Assembly (NCBI GenBank): GCA_002307215.1 | Contig: DBTU01000055.1 | Location: 1-12,042, forward strand | Reading direction: 5' to 3' | Origin: Lachnoclostridium sp. UBA1308 | Lineage (GTDB): Bacteria > Bacillota > Clostridia > Lachnospirales > Lachnospiraceae | DNA length: 12,042 bases | Shown: positions 1-6,366 of the stretch, in pieces | How the letters are laid out: each line of letters begins with the position of its first letter | Position numbering within the stretch: position 1 is the first letter of the stretch | Notes under the pieces: model-generated | The model's database searches: none | The model's input: the letters and a program-made list of their open reading frames with translations, nothing else | Told to the model about the DNA's origin: nothing | Program-made: the position numbers and the translations under genes

Positions 1-57
1 ATATGGAAACATTTCTTTCCCAGTCATATCACGATCCTTACTAGGCTGAACTGTAAC
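1..57 (-). repeat. Copy 1 of a ~56-bp dispersed intergenic element
   Basis: Read on the minus strand this stretch begins GTTACAGTTCAGCCT (57 to 43), has a 21-bp variable middle, and ends in a block containing GGGAAA, a short loop and TTTCCATAT (21 to 1). The same layout, with an identical 15-bp first block and a 20-bp middle, occurs on the plus strand at 11981-12036. The end block matches at about 17 of 21 positions, and in both copies it can fold as GGAAA/TTTCC around a 6-nt loop. The element may continue beyond the window edge. It carries no ORF. Its family is not known to me. Confidence 0.6.
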
Positions 58-61
58 TATC

Positions 62-122
62 AAAAAAGAGGCTGTTACAAAACAACCAAACAAAAGGTTT
101 CGAATGTTTTGTAACAGCCTCT
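62..122 (-). terminator. Intrinsic terminator of secG
   Basis: An 18-bp perfect inverted repeat (67-84 with 105-122; arms AGAGGCTGTTACAAAACA and its complement) encloses a 20-nt loop that itself holds an AACC/GGTT pairing. On the minus strand the stem is followed by a run of six T residues (67 to 62). It begins 16 bp after the secG stop codon, so it should end the secG transcript. Confidence 0.9.
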
Positions 123-138
123 AGAAATCAATAACGAT

Positions 139-381
139 TTACCACCATTTTAAATTAAGAATTACAGAAATAACGATAAAAGCCGCTGCCAGATACTTTG
201 TTATCAATTCCAGCTTGCCTTCCGCGGAACGTCCTTTATTCTTTGACCAATAGGTTTCGCTGGAGCCGGTTAGGGCGCCGGACAAACCACCAAATTTACC
301 TTCTTGTCTCAAAATGATAACTACTAATGCTATACAAACCAAAATATATACTATTTGAATCACTAATTTAACAACATCCAT
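139..381 (-). CDS. secG: SecG, preprotein translocase subunit
   Basis: Small membrane subunit of the SecYEG channel, which helps SecA-driven export across the cytoplasmic membrane. The protein has 80 residues, normal for SecG. It has two hydrophobic helices (about residues 3-22 and 57-77) joined by a polar cytoplasmic loop with the family-typical sequence GGLSGALTG and a Lys/Arg-rich stretch. I chose the ATG at 381 although the frame stays open to an ATG at 417: AGGAGGT (388-394) sits 6 bp upstream of 381, and the likely -10 box (408-413) lies inside the longer version. It follows gpmI by 55 bp and is closed by a strong terminator. Assignment rests on family resemblance and is firm. Confidence 0.93.
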   Translation of the reverse strand: MDVVKLVIQIVYILVCIALVVIILRQEGKFGGLSGALTGSSETYWSKNKGRSAEGKLELITKYLAAAFIVISVILNLKWW

Positions 382-407
382 TACTACACCTCCTAAAACT
401 AAAGCTA

Positions 408-436
408 ATTCTACCATATATTATTTATAATTTCAA
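408..436 (-). promoter_or_regulatory. Candidate sigma-A promoter for secG
   Basis: On the minus strand TTGAAA (436-431) and TAGAAT (413-408) are separated by exactly 17 bp. The -35 starts immediately after the gpmI stop codon. The predicted transcription start near 401 leaves a leader of about 20 nt that contains the secG Shine-Dalgarno. Read-through from gpmI is also possible because no terminator separates the two genes. Confidence 0.5.
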
Positions 437-1981
437 CTATTTTTTAATCAACAATGATTTGCCTGTCATTTCATCATATTTAACCATATGCATCATATCA
501 ATCATTGTAGGGATGATATCTGCAAGGCATCCACCTTCTGCCAGCGTATAGTCCTTATCATAGTTAACAAGAATAAACGGAACCGGGTTGGTCGTATGCG
601 CTGTAAAGGGTTCATGGGTTGAATAATCAATTAACTGTTCCGCGTTGCCGTGATCAGCACAGATAAACATCTGTCCATCAACCGACAGTAATGCTTCGAC
701 TGCCATACCAACACATTTGTCCACTGTCTCAATTGCCTTAATCGCTGCTACCTCTATTCCGGTATGGCCGACCATATCCGGATTAGCAAAATTAACAATA
801 ATCACATCATACTTAAGGGACTTGATTGCTTTCACCAACTGCTCGGCTACCAGGAATGCACTCATTTCGGGCTGAAGATCATAGGTAGCTACCTTTGGTG
901 AACTAATAAGGATACGCTCCTCACCCTCATTCGGTACTTCCACGCCGGCATTAAAGAAGAAGGTAACATGTGCATATTTCTCGGTTTCAGCCAGACGCAA
1001 CTGTGTCATATGATGTTCTGCCAAAAACTGTCCAAAGGTATGCTTAATCGCAATCTTATGGAAGGCCACTATTTTATTCGGTATGGTAATATCATACTCG
1101 GAGAAGCAAACATAGGTCAGTTCCTTTTTCGTACCACGGTCAAAACCGGTAAATTCATTATCACAAAATACTCTTGTAATTTCTCTTGCTCTGTCGGGTC
1201 TGAAGTTAAAGAATATGACAGAGTCCTTATCCTTAAGAGTAGCCATCGGCTTACCATTCTCTAAAACAACAGTAGGAAGAACAAATTCATCGAATTTCTC
1301 TGCTTTATAGGAGTCCGCAACTGCATTAACTGCACTATCGGCAGTCTCACCCTCTCCGAAGACCAGGGCACGATAAGCCTTTTCTACACGATCCCAGCGA
1401 TTGTCACGGTCCATAACATAATAACGGCCCATAACGGTTGCAATCTTACCAACGCCGATAATCTTCATTTGCTCCCAAAGTGCCTCGATAAAGCTCTTAC
1501 CGGAAGCCGGAGGAGTATCCCTTCCATCCAGAAAAGCATGTACATATACGTTTTCCAAACCTTGTTTTTTAGCAAGCTCAAGTAATGCATATAAATGTGT
1601 AATATGGCTGTGTACACCGCCGTCTGATAGCAAACCATATAAATGAAGATCGGAATTATTTCTCTTACAATTATCAATTGCTGCAAGAAGTGCTGCATTC
1701 TCAAAGAAAATTCCATCCTGTATTTCCTTGGTAATTCTGGTCAGTTCCTGATATATGATACGTCCTGAGCCCATATTAATATGACCTACCTCGGAATTAC
1801 CCATCTGACCTTCCGGAAGACCAACTGCCATACCACTGGCGTAGCCCTTAACAAAAGGGTACTCTGCCATTAACCCGCTGATTACAGGTGTATTAGCTTC
1901 TGCAACAGCATTTCCTTCCTTCCTATCATTTAAACCATAACCATCTAATATCATTAAAACTGTAGGCTTCTTACAACTCAT
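437..1981 (-). CDS. gpmI: 2,3-bisphosphoglycerate-independent phosphoglycerate mutase
   Basis: Interconverts 3- and 2-phosphoglycerate in the cytoplasm using two Mn ions and a phosphoserine intermediate. Its 514 residues match the usual length of about 510. Alkaline-phosphatase-superfamily signatures are all present: MILDGYG with metal ligand Asp13, GNSEVGHINMGSGR with the catalytic Ser63, GGVHSH (121-126), LDGRDTPP (about 151-158), GRYYVMDRDNRWDR in the substrate domain, NPDMVGHTG and CADHGNAEQ with C-terminal metal ligands. The start is supported by AAGGAG (1988-1993) 6 bp upstream. The gene stands alone behind a 766-bp spacer with repeats and a leader hairpin, so its expression may be separate from pgk-tpiA. 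No cofactor-dependent mutase or enolase gene is in the window. Confidence 0.97.
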   Translation of the reverse strand: MSCKKPTVLMILDGYGLNDRKEGNAVAEANTPVISGLMAEYPFVKGYASGMAVGLPEGQMGNSEVGHINMGSGRIIYQELTRITKEIQDGIFFENAALLAAIDNCKRNNSDLHLYGLLSDGGVHSHITHLYALLELAKKQGLENVYVHAFLDGRDTPPASGKSFIEALWEQMKIIGVGKIATVMGRYYVMDRDNRWDRVEKAYRALVFGEGETADSAVNAVADSYKAEKFDEFVLPTVVLENGKPMATLKDKDSVIFFNFRPDRAREITRVFCDNEFTGFDRGTKKELTYVCFSEYDITIPNKIVAFHKIAIKHTFGQFLAEHHMTQLRLAETEKYAHVTFFFNAGVEVPNEGEERILISSPKVATYDLQPEMSAFLVAEQLVKAIKSLKYDVIIVNFANPDMVGHTGIEVAAIKAIETVDKCVGMAVEALLSVDGQMFICADHGNAEQLIDYSTHEPFTAHTTNPVPFILVNYDKDYTLAEGGCLADIIPTMIDMMHMVKYDEMTGKSLLIKK

Positions 1982-1998
1982 CTTTTACTCCTTTTTCC

Positions 1999-2024
1999 AA
2001 GGAATTTATGCTATCAAATTCCTT
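1999..2024 (-). other. Leader hairpin immediately upstream of the gpmI ribosome binding site
   Basis: A perfect 9-bp inverted repeat, AAGGAATTT / AAATTCCTT, encloses an 8-nt loop and ends 5 bp before the AAGGAG used by gpmI. It has no following U-run, so it is unlikely to be a terminator. It could affect mRNA stability or ribosome access; the role is inferred only from position. Confidence 0.5.
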
Positions 2025-2164
2025 TCACCTGCTGTAATTATTACTTGCTCCTATTATAAACCCAAAAAATCAAAGGTTTTTATAATCAACTTATTAAATT
2101 CTTTCCTTGCGTTATTAAATCTGATCGATTATCACTACCTATCATGATTAATTCGTATCTTTGT

Positions 2165-2194
2165 ATTATACTACGAATCCTTCCGGTAAAACAA
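2165..2194 (-). promoter_or_regulatory. Possible gpmI promoter
   Basis: A perfect -10 TATAAT (2170-2165, minus) is preceded at 18 bp by TTGTTT (2194-2189), a weak -35. It would give a leader of about 180 nt that includes the hairpin at 1999-2024. A second TATAAT (2058-2053) is closer to the gene but lacks a recognisable -35. Weak evidence. Confidence 0.35.
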
Positions 2195-2306
2195 AATTTA
2201 ATAACTATATTTAACATATTAATCGTGAATTACTATAATACAATAAATATGATATGTAAATATTAAATTATAATAATCCCAAAATCTCAAATAAGATTAT
2301 TCACCC

Positions 2307-2527
2307 TACTCAAGATAAAGCAGTAATCAAGATAACGTAGCACTCAAGATAAATTTGCACCAAAGTAAAGTATCACTCAGAATAAGGCAACACTCAAAAT
2401 AACGTAATACTTAAAATAACGTAACACTCAAAATAACGTAATACTTAAAATAACGTAACACTTAAAATAACGTAACACTCAAAATAACGTAACACCTAAG
2501 ATAAAGTAATACTCAAACTATGCAGTA
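2307..2527. repeat. 17-bp tandem repeat array, about 13 units
   Basis: The plus-strand unit is YACTYAAAATAACGTAA. Six units in a row (2391-2492) differ only by C/T at unit positions 1 and 5. The 34-bp pair at 2391-2424 is repeated exactly at 2425-2458, which shows a higher-order duplication. Flanking units at 2307-2390 (one of them 16 bp) and 2493-2527 are progressively diverged. Because 17 is not divisible by 3 and stops occur in all frames, the array is non-coding. It lies within the gpmI 5' spacer. Confidence 0.9.
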
Positions 2528-2641
2528 CGAGGACGTGAATCGTTTGAAAATCAGCACCACAGTGCAAATTATTCGCCTTTGATTGCAATAGTTTCAGTAG
2601 GGCGCCTTTTTTGAACTTGTGAATTTACTTATGCCTCTTGG

Positions 2642-2721
2642 ATTCGGTTTAGCGATGAAAAAGCCAGATGTTTGACGAGCTCCGCGAGGAGTTCTGGTTT
2701 TTCATCACTGTCATACCGAAT
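2642..2721. terminator. Bidirectional terminator-like extended hairpin after tpiA
   Basis: Nested inverted repeats: outer ATTCGGT/ACCGAAT (2642-2648 with 2715-2721), then GATGAAAAA/TTTTTCATC (2654-2662 with 2698-2706), then CCAGA/TCTGG (2664-2668 with 2693-2697), and an inner stem capped by a GCGA tetraloop (2684-2687). On either strand the CCAGA/TCTGG stem is followed within one base by five T residues, so it can end transcription both ways. It starts 26 bp past the tpiA stop and probably closes the pgk-tpiA operon. Confidence 0.65.
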
Positions 2722-2747
2722 GAAGGATGCATTAGCTCACATTCACT

Positions 2748-3494
2748 TTATTTGTAATTAACGATCTTTCCGAAGTCAGCCTTTAGGCTTGCTCCGCCTA
2801 CCAGTCCACCGTCAATATCAGACTGGGAAAATAACTCGTTTGCACTGGCTGCAGTTACGCTGCCGCCGTATTGGATACGAACTGCTTCTGCTGTTACTTC
2901 GTCGTAGATTTCATCGATGCACTCACGTATTGCTTTACAAACCTCTTCTGCCTGAGCAGTGGTAGCAACCTTACCGGTTCCGATAGCCCAGATAGGCTCG
3001 TAAGCGATAACCGCAATCTTTGCCTGATCCGGTGTTACAGTTAAAAATGCAACTTTAATCTGCTGGCGGATAAAATCAATCGTAACACCCTGTTCTCTTT
3101 GTGTTAAGGATTCACCGCAACAGATAATCGGAGTAATTCCATGTTCAAATGCCTTTATTACCTTTTTATTTACGGTCTCATTCGTCTCAGCAAAATATTC
3201 TCTTCTCTCGGAATGTCCTATAACAACATATTTAACGCCAATGCTTGTCAACATATTAGGAGCTATTTCTCCGGTGTATGCACCACTTTCTTCAAAATAC
3301 ATATTCTGAGCGCCAATCTGAATATTTGTTCCTTTTACTGCTTCGATTGCTGTTGTCAGTGATATTGCAGGTACACAAAATACTACGTCTGCCTCATCAG
3401 TTGCTACGAGAGGTTTCAATTCATTAATTAAAGTAACTGTCTCTGCGGGAGTTTTATTCATCTTCCAGTTACCGGCGATTATCTTTTTACGCAT
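2748..3494 (-). CDS. tpiA: Triosephosphate isomerase
   Basis: Interconverts dihydroxyacetone phosphate and glyceraldehyde 3-phosphate in the cytoplasm. The 248-residue TIM barrel is of standard length. Catalytic residues are visible: Lys11 in AGNWKMN, His94 in VIGHSERR, and Glu166 in AYEPIWAIGTGK, whose last part is the closing loop 6. The phosphate-binding YGGSV is at 209-213. The ATG at 3494 is preceded by AGGAGG about 6 bp upstream. The gene starts 27 bp after the pgk stop with no terminator between, so the two are almost surely co-transcribed. A strong hairpin follows the gene. Confidence 0.97.
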   Translation of the reverse strand: MRKKIIAGNWKMNKTPAETVTLINELKPLVATDEADVVFCVPAISLTTAIEAVKGTNIQIGAQNMYFEESGAYTGEIAPNMLTSIGVKYVVIGHSERREYFAETNETVNKKVIKAFEHGITPIICCGESLTQREQGVTIDFIRQQIKVAFLTVTPDQAKIAVIAYEPIWAIGTGKVATTAQAEEVCKAIRECIDEIYDEVTAEAVRIQYGGSVTAASANELFSQSDIDGGLVGGASLKADFGKIVNYK

Positions 3495-3521
3495 GTTGTT
3501 CCTCCTATTATCTTATTATTA

Positions 3522-4715
3522 TTATTTATCGTTTGCTGCTGCAACACCTGGAAGTTCCTTGCCCTCTAGGAACTCAAGGGATGCACCGCCACCGGTAGAA
3601 ATGTGAGTCATCTTATCGCCAAAGCCCAAGATATTAACTGCTGCTGCGGAATCTCCTCCGCCAATTATTGTGGTAGCATCTATTTCAGATAAAGCCTTAG
3701 CTACAGCAATGGTACCTGCTGCATAATTAGACATTTCGAATACGCCCATCGGTCCGTTCCAAACTACAGTCTTAGCTCCCTTAATAGCCTCTGTATAAAG
3801 TTCACAGGTCTTCGGGCCGATATCAAGACCCATATAATCAGCTTCGATTCCACCACGTCCAACCGTCTTAAAGGGAACATCATTGCTATATTCCGGAGCT
3901 ACTACGGTATCAATTGGGATCAACAGCTTAACGCCATTCTTCTCTGCTTTCTCTAGCATCTTCCCTGCATATTCAACATAGTCGGGCTCTAATAAGGATT
4001 TACCTGTTTCTTCACCTAAGGATTTCATGAAGGTATATGCCATACCACCGCCAATGATTAAGGTATCCACCTTATCCAACAGATTCTCGATAACAGAAAT
4101 CTTGCTGGAAACCTTTGATCCGCCAAGAATTGCAACAAAAGGTCTCTTCGGGTTATTTACAGCATTGCCAAGGAATTCAATCTCCTTCTGCATTAAATAA
4201 CCGACTACTGCTGTATCTACAAACTGAGTAATACCAACGTTGGAGCAATGTGCTCTGTGAGCAGTGCCAAATGCATCATCAACAAATATATCACAAAGAG
4301 AAGCCAAATCTTTACTGAAAGCTTCGCCATTCTTAGTCTCTTCTATCCTATAACGGGTGTTTTCAAGTAGAACAACCTCTCCGTCTTTCATAGCTGCAAC
4401 AGCAGCCTTTGCATTTTCGCCGACTACATTGTCATCCTTTGCGAATTTAACTTCCTGACCCAACAATTCAGCCAATCTTACAGCAACAGGTGCTAAGGAT
4501 AATTCCGGCTTAGGTTCGCCCTTGGGCTTTCCTAAATGGGAGCAGAGAATTACTTTGCCACTGTCTTTTATTAACTTCTTAATCGTGGGAAGAGCCTGTA
4601 CCAAACGATTTTCATCAGAAATCTTTCCATCCTGTAAAGGCACATTAAAATCACATCTTACTAAAACTCTTTTCCCTTTTACATTAATATCATCCACTGA
4701 TTTTTTATTTAACAT
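3522..4715 (-). CDS. pgk: Phosphoglycerate kinase
   Basis: Transfers the acyl phosphate of 1,3-bisphosphoglycerate to ADP, the first ATP-making step of glycolysis. The protein has 397 residues, typical for bacterial PGK. Motifs in order: VRCDFNVP (19-26) and SHLGKP (59-64) for 3-phosphoglycerate binding, AFGTAHRAHCS (148-158), GGSKVSSKI (198-206), NGPMGVFE (320-327), GGGDS (352-356) and STGGGASLE (373-381) for nucleotide binding and hinge. The frame is open to an ATG at 4745, adding ten residues, but I prefer the ATG at 4715: GGAG sits 6 bp upstream, MLNKKSVDDINVKGKRV matches normal PGK N-termini, and the extra codons would span a GCCGC/GCGGC hairpin. First gene of a pgk-tpiA operon. Confidence 0.96.
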   Translation of the reverse strand: MLNKKSVDDINVKGKRVLVRCDFNVPLQDGKISDENRLVQALPTIKKLIKDSGKVILCSHLGKPKGEPKPELSLAPVAVRLAELLGQEVKFAKDDNVVGENAKAAVAAMKDGEVVLLENTRYRIEETKNGEAFSKDLASLCDIFVDDAFGTAHRAHCSNVGITQFVDTAVVGYLMQKEIEFLGNAVNNPKRPFVAILGGSKVSSKISVIENLLDKVDTLIIGGGMAYTFMKSLGEETGKSLLEPDYVEYAGKMLEKAEKNGVKLLIPIDTVVAPEYSNDVPFKTVGRGGIEADYMGLDIGPKTCELYTEAIKGAKTVVWNGPMGVFEMSNYAAGTIAVAKALSEIDATTIIGGGDSAAAVNILGFGDKMTHISTGGGASLEFLEGKELPGVAAANDK

Positions 4716-4729
4716 GTATTTCTCCATTC

Positions 4730-4744
4730 TGCCGCTCTGCGGCA
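4730..4744 (-). other. Small GC hairpin in the pgk leader
   Basis: TGCCGC / GCGGCA with a 3-nt loop lies about 5 bp upstream of the pgk Shine-Dalgarno. A similar GCCGC/GCGGC hairpin precedes the CotF-like gene (6905-6920). It could modulate translation or mark RNA processing; no function is shown. Confidence 0.4.
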
Positions 4745-4776
4745 AATAAATTATTTCCTAAATTGAATAACTAAGT

Positions 4777-4946
4777 GTCAGCTTGCTGACGCTTTCCAAG
4801 CTTGCTTTGTAAGCTTTGCCCGAATTCGGATTGCGTAGCAATAAACTACCAAACGCATAAATTCATTTATGCGTTATCCGTTGAGGTGCGCATCCTGCAC
4901 GGAGTGCTTTTTATCTTATAGGACGAACTTTCCTATAAGATAAAAA
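4777..4946. other. Palindrome-rich spacer between gap and pgk
   Basis: Several inverted repeats are packed here: GTCAGC/GCTGAC with a 2-nt gap (4777-4790), two AAGCTT copies (4798-4803, 4811-4816), a perfect 10-bp stem AACGCATAAA/TTTATGCGTT with a 4-nt loop (4852-4875), three alternately pairing GTGC/GCAC blocks (4886-4907), and a perfect 16-bp stem (4908-4923 with 4931-4946). The longest palindrome shares its A-run with the T-tract of the gap terminator. This region would be the pgk 5' leader if transcription starts near 4900. I could not identify a clean pgk promoter. Confidence 0.6.
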
Positions 4947-4973
4947 AGAGTCCGGTCCTGATAGACCGGACCC
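4942..4973 (-). terminator. Intrinsic terminator of gap
   Basis: On the minus strand GGGTCCGGTC and GACCGGACTC form a 10-bp GC-rich stem (one G-T pair) around a 6-nt loop, followed directly by six T residues (4947-4942). It lies 36 bp past the gap stop codon and separates gap from pgk-tpiA. Confidence 0.92.
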
Positions 4974-5009
4974 ATTATGGATCAATAAAGTATTGTAGAT
5001 GTATACGAA

Positions 5010-6020
5010 TTATGCTAATTCAGCAAAATATTTGATTGTTCTAACCATCTGACTTGTATATGAATTCTCATTATCATACCAGGACACAACCTTAACTAAA
5101 GTCTTATCGTTACCTAAATCAGTAACCTTAGTCTGTGTTCCATCAAATAAAGAACCGTATGTGATACCAACAACATCGGAAGATACTATCTCATCCTCTG
5201 TGTAACCGAAAGATGCGCTGGAAGCTGCCTTCATAGCTTTGTTGATATCATCTTTGGAAACTTTACCGCTAACAACTGCTACTAATTCTGTAAGTGATCC
5301 TGTAGGAACAGGTACTCTCTGTGCAGCGCCATCTAATTTACCGGCTAATTCAGGAACTACAAGACCAATCGCTTTCGCTGCGCCTGTGGAGTTAGGAACA
5401 ATATTTACAGCTGCTGCGCGAGCTCTTCTTAAGTCACCCTTAGGATGAGGACCGTCTAAGGTCATCTGATCGCCTGTGTAAGCATGGATTGTTGTCATAA
5501 AGCCTTTATCAATCTTAGCTAATTTATTTAATGTGTCAGCCATAGGAGCTAAACAGTTAGTTGTACATGATGCTGCAGAAATGATAGTATCTGAAGCTTT
5601 TAAGATATTCTCATTAACACTAAATACTACGGTAGGAAGATCATCGCCAGCCGGAGCGGAGATAACAACCTTTTTAGCACCTGCATCAATATGAGCCTGT
5701 GATTTAGCTTTTGATACGAAGAAACCGGTACACTCAAGAACTACATCTACACCAAGTTTGCCCCAAGGTAAATCTGCGGGATTCTTCTGAGCATAAATCT
5801 GAATTTCTTTACCGTCAACTACAATGGAATTTTCTTTCGCTACAACTTCGTGTCCAGTATATCTTCCCTGAGCGGAATCGTATTTTAATAAGTGTGCTAA
5901 CATTTTAGCATCTGTTAAGTCGTTGATTGCTACTACTTCATAACCTTCTGCGCCAAACATCTGTCTAAATGCAAGACGGCCAATACGTCCAAAACCATTA
6001 ATTGCTACTTTTACTGCCAT
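5010..6020 (-). CDS. gap: Glyceraldehyde-3-phosphate dehydrogenase, NAD-type
   Basis: Oxidises and phosphorylates glyceraldehyde 3-phosphate to 1,3-bisphosphoglycerate in the cytoplasm. The 336 residues match type I GAPDH. The Rossmann motif INGFGRIGR is at 7-15. Asp34 in INDLTD favours NAD over NADP, as in catabolic enzymes. The catalytic Cys152 lies in SAASCTTNCLAP, and His179 in TTIHAYTGDQ is its partner. WYDNENSYTSQMVRT near the C-terminus is also typical. AGGAGG (6030-6035) is about 9 bp upstream of the ATG. It has its own promoter and terminator, so it is probably monocistronic and adjustable separately from pgk-tpiA. No CggR-type regulator gene is next to it. Confidence 0.97.
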   Translation of the reverse strand: MAVKVAINGFGRIGRLAFRQMFGAEGYEVVAINDLTDAKMLAHLLKYDSAQGRYTGHEVVAKENSIVVDGKEIQIYAQKNPADLPWGKLGVDVVLECTGFFVSKAKSQAHIDAGAKKVVISAPAGDDLPTVVFSVNENILKASDTIISAASCTTNCLAPMADTLNKLAKIDKGFMTTIHAYTGDQMTLDGPHPKGDLRRARAAAVNIVPNSTGAAKAIGLVVPELAGKLDGAAQRVPVPTGSLTELVAVVSGKVSKDDINKAMKAASSASFGYTEDEIVSSDVVGITYGSLFDGTQTKVTDLGNDKTLVKVVSWYDNENSYTSQMVRTIKYFAELA

Positions 6021-6059
6021 GATTATTTTCCTCCTAATAAGTTTTAAATTTATAATATA

Positions 6060-6073
6060 CTGCCAGTTGACAG
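6060..6073. promoter_or_regulatory. Operator-like near-palindrome in the gap leader
   Basis: CTGCCAGTTGACAG reads as CTGCCA-GT-TGACAG, two 6-bp half sites with one mismatch. It lies between the predicted gap promoter and the ribosome binding site. It does not match the CggR operator pattern known from Bacillus. Any binding protein is unknown, and chance occurrence is possible. Confidence 0.3.
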
Positions 6074-6178
6074 CTATTAATCATATTCAAATCTTTAGAT
6101 TAAATCACAAATACAGAATACTCTATTTAGTCTCAGTTATAACTTGCCAGATTGATAAAAATTTCTCAATGCAGATTC

Positions 6179-6207
6179 ATTTTACCTAATTTACAGTAAA
6201 ATATCAA
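6179..6207 (-). promoter_or_regulatory. Sigma-A promoter of gap
   Basis: On the minus strand TTGATA (6207-6202) and TAAAAT (6184-6179) are spaced by exactly 17 bp. The predicted start near 6172 gives a leader of about 150 nt before the gap ATG. Confidence 0.6.
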
Positions 6208-6304
6208 GTGCTTATTGTTTATTTCTTTAATATTATGATTATGTTGGTTATTTATTTTAAAACATTAATTTTATTGTGCATTTTTGAAACAGATAGATAT
6301 ATGT

Positions 6305-6351
6305 AAAAGAACTCCAGAATGAAATCCATAGTAATTTCATTCTGGAGTTCT
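6305..6351 (-). terminator. Terminator of the coat-protein unit
   Basis: A perfect 18-bp inverted repeat (6308-6325 with 6334-6351, arms AGAACTCCAGAATGAAAT and complement) has an 8-nt loop. On the minus strand it is followed by a short T-run. It lies 16 bp beyond the stop codon of the CotF-like gene and upstream of the gap promoter. Confidence 0.8.
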
Positions 6352-6366
6352 CCCACTTATTAATAT

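Larger units (their letters stand above)
1982..2747. other. 766-bp non-coding spacer between tpiA and gpmI
   Basis: No credible ORF lies on either strand. From the tpiA side it contains a bidirectional terminator-like hairpin (2642-2721), about 110 bp of unassigned sequence with a GGCGCC palindrome and a small GCAC/GTGC hairpin (2554-2565), a 17-bp tandem array (2307-2527), about 140 bp of very AT-rich sequence holding a possible promoter, and a leader hairpin next to gpmI (1999-2024). Confidence 0.8.
6021..6366. other. 346-bp AT-rich spacer upstream of gap
   Basis: It holds the gap Shine-Dalgarno, a near-palindrome (6060-6073), a near-consensus promoter (6179-6207) and the terminator of the coat-protein unit (6305-6351). 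I see no ORF in it. Confidence 0.7.

Noticed and set aside
968..1264. Plus-strand open frame opposite gpmI
   Set aside because: It is antisense to a well-conserved enzyme gene, has no ribosome binding site, and gives no recognisable product.
2307..2527. Possible CRISPR array
   Set aside because: The units abut with no unique spacers, the unit is only 17 bp, and no cas gene is nearby.
4908..4946. 16-bp palindrome as a terminator of gap or pgk
   Set aside because: On both strands the stem is followed by A residues, not T. The true gap terminator is the GC-rich stem at 4948-4973.
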